56,459 nucleotides of DNA, from positions 1 to 56,459 of the forward strand of contig JAOAFQ010000180.1 of the NCBI GenBank assembly GCA_026416195.1. Reading direction: 5' to 3'. Every line of letters begins with the position of its first letter. Within the stretch, counting starts at the first letter, position 1. Positions 49,751-56,459 of this stretch are shown one piece after another. A program made the position numbers and the translations under genes. Origin of the DNA: Candidatus Aminicenantota bacterium. Lineage in GTDB: Bacteria; Acidobacteriota; Aminicenantia; Aminicenantales; CALLJL01. The notes under the pieces were generated by a model. The model did not search any database. It worked only from the letters and a program-made list of their open reading frames with translations, and was not told the origin of the DNA.

Positions 49751-52423
49751 GTGAAGCCGGAAAAGCTCTTTCTTATAGACGGTAATTCGATCCTTTATCG
49801 GTCCTTTTTTGCTATTCAAAGACTTTCAACTTCGAGCGGCTTCCCAACAAATGCAATTTATGGTTTCCTTAATACTTTGCGTAAGATTCAAGAACAGGAA
49901 AAACCCTCCCATCTTGGGATTGTCTTTGATACCGGAAAGCCCACTTTACGGCATAAAACTTTTGAAAAATATAAGGCCCAAAGAAAGCCGATGCCTGATG
50001 ATTTACAGATCCAAGTGCCTTATTTAAAAAAAGTAATTCAAGCCCTCAGAATTCCTCTCTTTGAATATGAAAATTATGAAGCCGATGATGTTTTAGCCAG
50101 TTTGGCGAAGTTAGCCGCCGACCAAGGGATTTTAACTATCATTGTAACTACAGACAAAGATCTTTTCCAGTTGGTTAACGATAAAACTATTATCTATAAT
50201 CCCGCTAAAGACCTTTATCTTGACCAGGAAAAAGTGAAAGAAATTTTTGGAGTGGCCCCTGAACAAGTGGTGGATGTCCTGTCTCTTTGGGGCGATCCTT
50301 CAGACAATATTCCCGGAGTGCCCGGGATTGGCGAAAAGACCTCTAAAACCTTAATCCAACAATTTGGTTCTCTCGATAATCTTCTGGCTAATCTGGAAAA
50401 GGTTCAACCTCCCCGAATAAGGGAAGCTATCCGCCAAAATCTTGATAAGATCAATTTGAGTCGTCAACTGATTGTCGTTGAAAAAAATCTTCCCCTTGAA
50501 TTTAATCTTGAAGCTTTTGCCGTATCCGAACCAGATCAAAGGGAAGTTATCCGCCTTTTTCAGGAGCTTGAATTTACCAGCTTGCTTCAGGACTTCATCA
50601 AAAAACAGGAAATCTCCAAGGACTATCAAGCTATCCTTAACTTAAATCAGTTGAAAAATCTTATAACTTCAATCGAAAAATTTGGTTATTTCTCTCTTGA
50701 AACCGAATTTGACCGATCGTCTCCCATCAAAGCTAAACTGATTGGGCTTTCCTTTGCCTTTGAGCCTGGAAAAGCTTTTTATCTACCTCTGGGCCATGAA
50801 TATATTGGCGCTCCCCCGCAGATTCCCAAAGAAGAGGCACTGGCTCTGTTGAAACCAATTTTAACCAATCCAGAAATTAAAAAAATTGGCCAAAATATCA
50901 AATATGATTTGATTGGACTAAAGAAAGAAGGTATTGATCTAAAGGGTATTGATCTCGATACGATGATTCTTTCTTATCTTCTTGAACCAAATTGGGGCAA
51001 ACACAATCTGGAGAGGCTAGCCCTCCACTATCTCCAAGAAACATCCATTTCCTATGAGGAAATAGTGGGTAAGGGCAAAAAGGCAAAAAGCCTTAAAGAA
51101 ATACCTATAGAAATTGTGACCCCCTATGCCTGTCAAGAAGCGGATTTGGCTCTTCGGTTGAGTCAAATTCTTTGGCCAAAAATCAAGCAAGCTGGGCTTG
51201 ACCATCTCTATCAAGAAATTGAGAAACCCTTAATTGAGGTGCTCGCTAAAATGGAAATCTGGGGGGTCAAAGTTGATCGGGATGTCCTCCGCCGACTTGC
51301 TAGGGAACTTGAAGAGGAGCTTCAGCGCCTGGAAAGAAAGATATATGAAGCTGCTGGGGTCGAATTCAACATCAACTCCTCACAACAACTGGCAGATATC
51401 CTTTTTCGGAAAATTCAATTAACTCCTGGTAAAAAAACTAAAATTACTAAACGCTTTTCTACTTCAATTGAAGTTTTACAAGAACTAGCCTCTTGTCATC
51501 CATTAGCTCAATATGTCCTTGAATATCGGTTGCTGGCCAAACTTAAGTCTACTTACGCTGATGCTCTTCCTGAGTTAATTAATCCAGAAACTGGCCGAAT
51601 TCATACTTCTTATAATCAAACAGTTACCGCCACAGGCAGGCTCTCCAGTTCAGAGCCCAATTTACAAAATATTCCAGCTCGAGGAGAACTCGGTCAGCGC
51701 TTCCGCCAAGCCTTCATTCCAGAAGAAGGTCATTTGCTTTTAGCGGCTGATTATGCCCAAATAGAACTTAGGATCTTGGCTCATCTTTCTGAAGATCCAA
51801 CCTTAATAGAGATTTTCCTAACTGATCGCGATGTTCACGCTGAAACAGCCCGTCACGTCTTTGGAGAGGCTTCCTTGCTTTTTTCTGAAGAGATGAGACG
51901 GCGAGCGAAAATTATCAATTTCAGCCTTATCTATGGAACCTCGGCCTACTCTCTTGCTAAAGAACTAGGAACTTCAACCAGCGAAGCCCAATCTTTTATT
52001 GATCGCTATTTCAGCCAACATCCTAAAGTGGCAGAATTCTTAGAAAAGACAGTGGCCGAAGCTACTGAGCGAGGCTATACCAAGACTCTTTTTGGCCGGA
52101 TCAGGCAAGTCCCGGAATTGAAACAAAAAGATAAACTTACTCAGCAGGCTGGGAAAAGAATTGCCCTCAACGCTCCAATCCAGGGTTCAGCAGCCGATAT
52201 TATGAAAAAAGCCATGATTGATATTTATAGAGAGATAATGGCTCGCTCTTTGAGAACGAAAATGATTCTTCAGGTCCACGATGAACTGGTTTTTGAGGTC
52301 CCCGAAGAAGAGCAATCCGAGGTAGAAGCTCTAGTTAGAGAAAAAATGGAAAAGGTTTATCCACTTCGAGTTCCTTTGAAAGTCCATCTGGGTTGGGGCC
52401 GTACTTGGGCCGATGCTAAATAA
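49751..52423 (+). CDS. polA: DNA polymerase I
   Basis: An 890-residue repair/replication polymerase starting at GTG. It has a 5'-3' exonuclease domain (residues 1-280; LIDGNSILYRSFFAI, DPSDNIPGVPGIGEKTS), a 3'-5' exonuclease-like domain (about 300-480) and a family A polymerase (motif A LAADYAQIELRILAHLSED, O-helix RRRAKIINFSLIYGTSAYSL, motif C LQVHDELVFEV). Against E. coli Pol I the four exonuclease metal ligands D355/E357/D424/D501 align with E317/E319/D386/E463 at identical spacing, so two Asp are Glu. The proofreading domain is complete in length, but its activity is uncertain. Confidence 0.96.
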   Translation: MKPEKLFLIDGNSILYRSFFAIQRLSTSSGFPTNAIYGFLNTLRKIQEQEKPSHLGIVFDTGKPTLRHKTFEKYKAQRKPMPDDLQIQVPYLKKVIQALRIPLFEYENYEADDVLASLAKLAADQGILTIIVTTDKDLFQLVNDKTIIYNPAKDLYLDQEKVKEIFGVAPEQVVDVLSLWGDPSDNIPGVPGIGEKTSKTLIQQFGSLDNLLANLEKVQPPRIREAIRQNLDKINLSRQLIVVEKNLPLEFNLEAFAVSEPDQREVIRLFQELEFTSLLQDFIKKQEISKDYQAILNLNQLKNLITSIEKFGYFSLETEFDRSSPIKAKLIGLSFAFEPGKAFYLPLGHEYIGAPPQIPKEEALALLKPILTNPEIKKIGQNIKYDLIGLKKEGIDLKGIDLDTMILSYLLEPNWGKHNLERLALHYLQETSISYEEIVGKGKKAKSLKEIPIEIVTPYACQEADLALRLSQILWPKIKQAGLDHLYQEIEKPLIEVLAKMEIWGVKVDRDVLRRLARELEEELQRLERKIYEAAGVEFNINSSQQLADILFRKIQLTPGKKTKITKRFSTSIEVLQELASCHPLAQYVLEYRLLAKLKSTYADALPELINPETGRIHTSYNQTVTATGRLSSSEPNLQNIPARGELGQRFRQAFIPEEGHLLLAADYAQIELRILAHLSEDPTLIEIFLTDRDVHAETARHVFGEASLLFSEEMRRRAKIINFSLIYGTSAYSLAKELGTSTSEAQSFIDRYFSQHPKVAEFLEKTVAEATERGYTKTLFGRIRQVPELKQKDKLTQQAGKRIALNAPIQGSAADIMKKAMIDIYREIMARSLRTKMILQVHDELVFEVPEEEQSEVEALVREKMEKVYPLRVPLKVHLGWGRTWADAK

Positions 52424-52434
52424 ATGAGAGCGAA

Positions 52435-53583
52435 ATGAAACAACTTAACCAACGGAGCCTATTTGGAAATTATTTAAAGAATTATTTCAAAAATGGGGCC
52501 GAAGCCCTCATATTAGGGCTAACTTTAATCTCCTTTCTTGTTTTATCTCATTGTTTTCATCCCCAAGCTTCTTTAATTCCGTCAAAGAGCCAAGATATTT
52601 ATCCTGGCAAAACCTGGGAACGTTATGCTTCTCCTGAAGCCGCTGGTTTTTCTTCGTCTGGTCTCCAACTCGCTCTTGAGTATCTAAAGACTTTAGCGAC
52701 CACATCTTTAGTGGTTGTTCATAATGGTCGTATTCTCTTGGATTACGGCGATACCTCTGAGCTCAGTTATTTAGCTTCTGTTCGAAAAAGTGTTCTCTCC
52801 ATGCTTTTTGGAATATTTATTGCCAGAGGCCAGATTCGCCTTAATAAAACTCTGGCTGAATTAAATCTGACCGATCACGGTGGATTACTTCCCCAGGAAC
52901 TCGAAGCCACGATTGAGCATCTTTTGTCAGCCCGATCTGGAGTATATCACCCAGCTTCAAACAGCGGCGATCATTTAGCTTATGCCCCCCCTCGTGGCTC
53001 AAAAAAGCCTGGGACCTATTTTCTTTACAGCAATTGGGATTTCAATGCGCTCGGGACCATTTTTGAACAAGAAACTGGGCTCAATATTTATGAGGCTTTG
53101 GAACAGGAATTAGCCATTCCTTTGGAAATGGAAGATTTCAAGCGGGAAAGACAACGAAAATCAGGGGATCTAACCAAATCCATTCATCCTGCATATCATA
53201 TGTGGATTTCAACCCGGGATATGGCACGCCTTGGCTATTTAATGCTCAAAGAAGGTAATTGGCGGGGAAAGCAAATCATTCCCCGAGATTGGGTCAAAAA
53301 ATCGACCTCAGCCATAACTCGGGTTCAGGAAATGAATCCCGAATTTCTCCGCCAAGGGCCTTTCGGTTATGGGTATTTGTGGTGGGTCTTTGATGGTCCA
53401 GCAGCCAAGGGACCCTATCAGGGCGCTTATATGGCTATCGGCGCTTTAGGTCAATTCATAACGGTTATTCCAAAACTCAATCTAGTTATAGCTCACAAGG
53501 TCAATAATCAAAAAACCAAAGAAACGGTTTCTCGCGACCAATACCTAAAATTGGTCGATCTAATTGTCAAGGCTAAAAAATAA
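52435..53583 (+). CDS. Serine beta-lactamase-family hydrolase, exported
   Basis: A 382-residue protein with an N-terminal membrane/signal helix (ALILGLTLISFLVLSHCF) and a class C beta-lactamase/DD-peptidase fold. The nucleophile motif SxxK is in LASVRKSVLS, and the second motif YSN is in FLYSNWDFNALG. It resembles esterase/6-aminohexanoate-hydrolase-like members, so it is not necessarily a resistance gene. The Cys in LSHC is not a good lipobox. It begins 11 nt after polA. Confidence 0.88.
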   Translation: MKQLNQRSLFGNYLKNYFKNGAEALILGLTLISFLVLSHCFHPQASLIPSKSQDIYPGKTWERYASPEAAGFSSSGLQLALEYLKTLATTSLVVVHNGRILLDYGDTSELSYLASVRKSVLSMLFGIFIARGQIRLNKTLAELNLTDHGGLLPQELEATIEHLLSARSGVYHPASNSGDHLAYAPPRGSKKPGTYFLYSNWDFNALGTIFEQETGLNIYEALEQELAIPLEMEDFKRERQRKSGDLTKSIHPAYHMWISTRDMARLGYLMLKEGNWRGKQIIPRDWVKKSTSAITRVQEMNPEFLRQGPFGYGYLWWVFDGPAAKGPYQGAYMAIGALGQFITVIPKLNLVIAHKVNNQKTKETVSRDQYLKLVDLIVKAKK

Positions 53584-53637
53584 TTCCTCCTCAATCACCA
53601 AATTAAAAATAAGCTCCCAGCCAAGTTCAATCTTTCA

Positions 53638-53665
53638 TTGACACTCTCGCCAGATTAACTACAAT
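53638..53665 (+). promoter_or_regulatory. Promoter of the 811-residue membrane protein gene
   Basis: A perfect TTGACA (53638-53643), 16-bp spacer and TACAAT (53660-53665). Transcription would start about at the ATG (53671), giving a leaderless mRNA, unless translation begins at the downstream TTG (53704), which has AAGGA about 10 nt ahead. Confidence 0.7.
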
Positions 53666-53670
53666 TTTAA

Positions 53671-56106
53671 ATGGTTTTACGTAACCAAAAGGAAAAGATT
53701 TTTTTGAAAAGAAATCGTTTAAATTTAAAAAAGACTAACCAAATAATTAGATGGGGCATTAACCTCAATCTTATTTTTTGGCCTCTCTGGATATTAATCA
53801 TCCTGATAACAGATGGCTTTGTTTTAAATTTTGGACTTTTTGAAATTAAGGCTCGCCATATCACTAATCCCTTAATCTTTTTCGCCCTTAGCTTAGCCGT
53901 AAAAATCTGGATTAATGGTACTTGGCTAAAAACTTTTCTAAAAAAAGAAGACCTGCCTTTGAAACAAGAAGTTAGTCGAAATCCCTGGCCAATAACTACT
54001 TTTATTCTCTTGGCTTACTTAGGTTTATCTTTATTTTTTACTTATCCGCTAATTCTTAATTTCACTAAGGCTGTGCCCGGTGATGGTGGTGATAATCCAA
54101 TGTTCCTGTGGAACCTTTGGTGGGTAAAATATGCTCTGGTAGATCTCAAAACCAATCCTTTTTTCACCAATTATATTTTTTATCCAATAGGCATTGGCTT
54201 AGCCACTCATACCCTTGTTTTTCTTAATGGTTTAATTTCAATCCCACTTCAGCTCCTTTTTGGCTTGACAATAGCCAACAATATCGTCCTTCTTCTTTGT
54301 TTTGTTCTTTCAGCTTATGGAGCCTATCTCCTAATAAATTATTTGGTCAAAGATAATCTTTCAGCTTTTCTTGGCGGAATAATCTTTGCTTTTTGCCCTT
54401 ATAAATTTGCCCATCTTTTAGGTCATTACAACCTCATGACCACTCAGTGGATACCTTTTTACATTCTTTATCTACTTAAAATGAAAAATGAGAAAGAAAA
54501 TAAATATAAACATGCGCTACTTGCCGCTCTTTTTTTATTGTTTACTGCCCTAAGTGATTTTTACTATTTAGTTTTTTTAATAATTTTTACCTTAATTTTC
54601 CTTACTTACTTTTTCTTTTATGACCGAAAAGCCATAATAAAAACTGATTTTATTAAAGCCCTTGTTACGCTGATAATAGTTTTCGCCATAACTTTCTCGC
54701 CAATGGCTTGGCTATTAATGGCTGATATTAGGGAAGGTTCTTTACCCTTAAATCCTGGAGGGGCAAGAGAGTACGTGGCTGACCTCATTGGTTTCTTCAT
54801 TCCCTCGGTTCTTCATCCCTTTTTTGGAAGTTTAGTTCGACCGATAACTAGAAAATTTGTTGGGAATGCCTGTGAGTGGACCGTTTTTATCGGTTATACC
54901 GTTATTCTTTTAGTTTTAATTACTCTAATTAAATTTCGAAGAAACCCTGAGCCTAAGTTTTGGCTGAGCAATGCTTTCATCTTTTTCCTTCTTTCCTTCG
55001 GTCTATATCCTCATGTGATGGGTAAAGAAATTAAATTTCCGTTTCCTTTTTTTATTATTAATTTCCTTCCCTTGGTAAATAACGTTAGAGCGCCTAGCCG
55101 TTTATCAATTATGCTCATGTTAAGTTTAGCAGTATTAGCTTCTTTTGCCTTACGCTTCATTTTCGAAAAAATAAAGAAGTCATGGCTAAGGAAGGCTTTC
55201 TTTATTTTTTTTATAATGGTTATTTCCTTTGAATATCTGGCGATTCCTTTTCCTCTTTTCAAGACCAAATATCCCCAGGTTTATGAAAAAGTGAAACAAG
55301 AAAAAGAGGCAGGAGTTATTCTCGAAATTCCTTTAACTTGGCAAGATGGCTTCAGGATGGTGGGAGGAACCGAAGGCCAAGCAAAATATATTTATTATCA
55401 AATTCTTCATCAGAGGCCAATTTTTGGTGGTTATGTTGCCCGAATTCCTGACTCAAAAATTGAATATTTTCGACGATCCCCGATAATTAAAACAATTATA
55501 AAACTTGAAGAAATGGCCCCTTATCCAGAGATTATTGATTTTCAAAAGGAAAAAAATTTAGTCCGAAATTTTATAGACCATTATAAGGTAAAATATCTTA
55601 TAATCCATAAGCCTTATCTTAATGGCCATGTCCATCAATATTTGTCTGAAATAATACCAGGAGAGATCTTTCATCTGGATAAAAATCAAATCGGCTACAA
55701 AGTTAACCATGAATCTGATCCCTCCCCCATTAATTTAGAAGACCTTAATTTAAAATTTATTAATTTAAATGATTTCAAAACGGTTATTGAGGAAGGCACA
55801 TCTTGTTATGCCAAAAATATTCTTCGCTTTAGAAAAAGTGACCTTCTCCATGTCAGCGGATTGAGCTCCTCTCAAATCTCAAAAGTAGATCTAAGTTTCG
55901 ATGGGAACGATTTATATGAAATAGTTTTTAAAAGGGCCAATGAGGAAATCAGAAAATTTTGGGTTGGCCCGAAAAATCTCCCTGAAAGGCAAATGGCCCG
56001 ATACATTCTAGAAATAAATCCACCTCTTGAGGCAATTGATTTAATAAACATTCGGGGAGTTTATGGAGATAAATACTATTTTCTCGGCCATATCTTGATT
56101 AATTAG
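53671..56106 (+). CDS. Polytopic membrane protein, GT-C glycosyltransferase-like
   Basis: An 811-residue protein with many hydrophobic helices over about residues 25-530 and a soluble C-terminal domain. The early luminal loop KAVPGDGGDNPMFLWNLWWV, followed by a membrane-adjacent repeat of Tyr/Phe-rich helices, is the pattern of GT-C-fold lipid-linked sugar transferases, where an acidic residue in the first loop is catalytic. The family is not certain. The gene looks more AT-rich than its neighbours, with long A and T runs. Start could be TTG at 53704 instead. Confidence 0.75.
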   Translation: MVLRNQKEKIFLKRNRLNLKKTNQIIRWGINLNLIFWPLWILIILITDGFVLNFGLFEIKARHITNPLIFFALSLAVKIWINGTWLKTFLKKEDLPLKQEVSRNPWPITTFILLAYLGLSLFFTYPLILNFTKAVPGDGGDNPMFLWNLWWVKYALVDLKTNPFFTNYIFYPIGIGLATHTLVFLNGLISIPLQLLFGLTIANNIVLLLCFVLSAYGAYLLINYLVKDNLSAFLGGIIFAFCPYKFAHLLGHYNLMTTQWIPFYILYLLKMKNEKENKYKHALLAALFLLFTALSDFYYLVFLIIFTLIFLTYFFFYDRKAIIKTDFIKALVTLIIVFAITFSPMAWLLMADIREGSLPLNPGGAREYVADLIGFFIPSVLHPFFGSLVRPITRKFVGNACEWTVFIGYTVILLVLITLIKFRRNPEPKFWLSNAFIFFLLSFGLYPHVMGKEIKFPFPFFIINFLPLVNNVRAPSRLSIMLMLSLAVLASFALRFIFEKIKKSWLRKAFFIFFIMVISFEYLAIPFPLFKTKYPQVYEKVKQEKEAGVILEIPLTWQDGFRMVGGTEGQAKYIYYQILHQRPIFGGYVARIPDSKIEYFRRSPIIKTIIKLEEMAPYPEIIDFQKEKNLVRNFIDHYKVKYLIIHKPYLNGHVHQYLSEIIPGEIFHLDKNQIGYKVNHESDPSPINLEDLNLKFINLNDFKTVIEEGTSCYAKNILRFRKSDLLHVSGLSSSQISKVDLSFDGNDLYEIVFKRANEEIRKFWVGPKNLPERQMARYILEINPPLEAIDLINIRGVYGDKYYFLGHILIN

Positions 56107-56120
56107 CTTGCTCAAGTTAA

Positions 56121-56147
56121 CTTCGACCAAGATAAATCGGTTCGAAG
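56121..56147. repeat. Small inverted repeat before the S9 peptidase gene
   Basis: CTTCGACC (56121-56128) and GGTTCGAAG (56139-56147) pair with one bulged base around a 10-nt loop. There is no T-run, so termination is doubtful; an operator or mRNA hairpin is as likely. Confidence 0.35.
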
Positions 56148-56172
56148 AAAATGAGCAGAAAGGAGTGAGTTA

Positions 56173-56459
56173 ATGAAAAATTATTTGGTTATTGTTTTGG
56201 CCATCATGGCAAATATCTTTTGGGGGATAAGCTGTAAGCCAAAGGCTAAAGAACAACCGCTTATTTCCCGCCATATTCTTTTTGGTAATCCTGATAAAGC
56301 TTCGCTTCAAGTAAGCCCAGGAGGAAAATATTTAAGCTTTCTTTCGCCGGTTAATAATGTCCTCAATGTTTGGGTAGCTGCGATTGGGGCTCCGGAAAAG
56401 GCCGAGCCAATAACTAAAGATACCCACAGGGGAATCAGGACTTATTTCTGGGCCTATAC
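56173..56459 (+). CDS. S9 family peptidase, lipoprotein-type N-terminus (partial)
   Basis: An open frame runs off the window end; 95 codons are seen. It begins with a signal sequence and lipobox (IFWGISCKPK, Cys21), so the product is probably a membrane-anchored lipoprotein. After this ISRHILFGNPDKASLQVSPG, YLSFLSPVNNVLNVWVA and DTHRGIRTYFWAY match the first propeller blades of S9 prolyl-oligopeptidase-like proteins. AGGAG lies 7 nt before the ATG. The catalytic alpha/beta-hydrolase domain is beyond the window. Confidence 0.88.
   Translation, partial: MKNYLVIVLAIMANIFWGISCKPKAKEQPLISRHILFGNPDKASLQVSPGGKYLSFLSPVNNVLNVWVAAIGAPEKAEPITKDTHRGIRTYFWAY

Noticed and set aside
52435-53583. Antibiotic-resistance beta-lactamase
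   Set aside because: The SxxK and YSN motifs show the fold, but members of this broad family are mostly esterases or peptidases, so resistance is not claimed.
1-56459. CRISPR arrays, insertion sequences, integrases or toxin-antitoxin pairs
   Set aside because: No direct-repeat spacing, transposase, recombinase or small paired toxin gene was seen in the window.

Overview
The window is 56 kb of a bacterial chromosome, moderately AT-rich and very densely coded, with no insertion sequence, prophage, rRNA operon or CRISPR array. It is almost entirely core housekeeping genes in long strand-coherent runs whose reading frames touch or overlap (ATGA, TGATG, TAATG junctions). The first 36 bases are not genomic: bases 4-36 match the Illumina Nextera/Tn5 read-1 adapter with its 19-base mosaic end, so the left edge is a contig end from a tagmentation library, probably a metagenome or single-cell assembly. 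My best guess for the host is an uncultured Acidobacteria-like lineage such as Aminicenantes (candidate phylum OP8). This is inferred from gene content (S9 peptidase with lipoprotein signal, archaeal-type phosphoglycerate mutase, cPGS-like/carbamate kinase/OTC cassette) and is not proven.

Layout. (1) 38-1317 (+): the end of one gene, then a DAO-family flavin oxidoreductase. (2) 16725-1329 (-): tRNA-Val, thrS, infC, rpmI, rplT, pheS, pheT, a small coiled-coil gene, zapA, rny, ymdB, xseA, xseB, ispA, dxs, tlyA, nadK. This 15-kb run links translation, cell division, RNA turnover, DNA repair, isoprenoid synthesis and NADP supply. infC uses an AUU start under a strong Shine-Dalgarno, and its tail overlaps rpmI by 83 nt. 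(3) 16801-22843 (+): a YfcE-type phosphoesterase, a 52-codon basic ORF, then a cassette of a cyclic-2,3-diphosphoglycerate-synthetase-like GTPase, carbamate kinase, ornithine carbamoyltransferase and a 687-residue protein I cannot identify. (4) 36491-22845 (-): guaA, dnaE, a degenerate receiver protein, valS, birA, coaX, an unknown gene, rnr, and a protein that is only the C-terminal part of SelB, without the GTPase domains.

(5) 37016-43349 (+): archaeal-type phosphoglycerate mutase, an exported AMIN-domain amidase, a Tat-exported DUF362 protein translationally coupled to a large membrane iron-sulfur protein, and an MscS channel. (6) 49279-43383 (-): DUF177, rpmF, plsX, fabG, acpP, fabF, etfB, etfA. 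This is a fatty-acid/phospholipid operon that lacks fabH and fabD between plsX and fabG and has an electron-transfer flavoprotein downstream. (7) 49471-end (+): a small conserved protein, DNA polymerase I with altered proofreading residues, a serine beta-lactamase-like hydrolase, a large polytopic membrane protein, and the start of a lipoprotein-type S9 peptidase cut by the window end.

Promoters resembling the sigma-70 consensus can be read before tRNA-Val, yfcE, the cPGS cassette, apgM, both sides of the DUF177/91-aa divergent region, and the membrane protein gene. The observations most worth following are the GTPase-less SelB, the cPGS-like/ArcC/OTC/unknown cassette, the exported DUF362 plus ferredoxin pair, the AUU-started infC, and the PolA proofreading-site substitutions.
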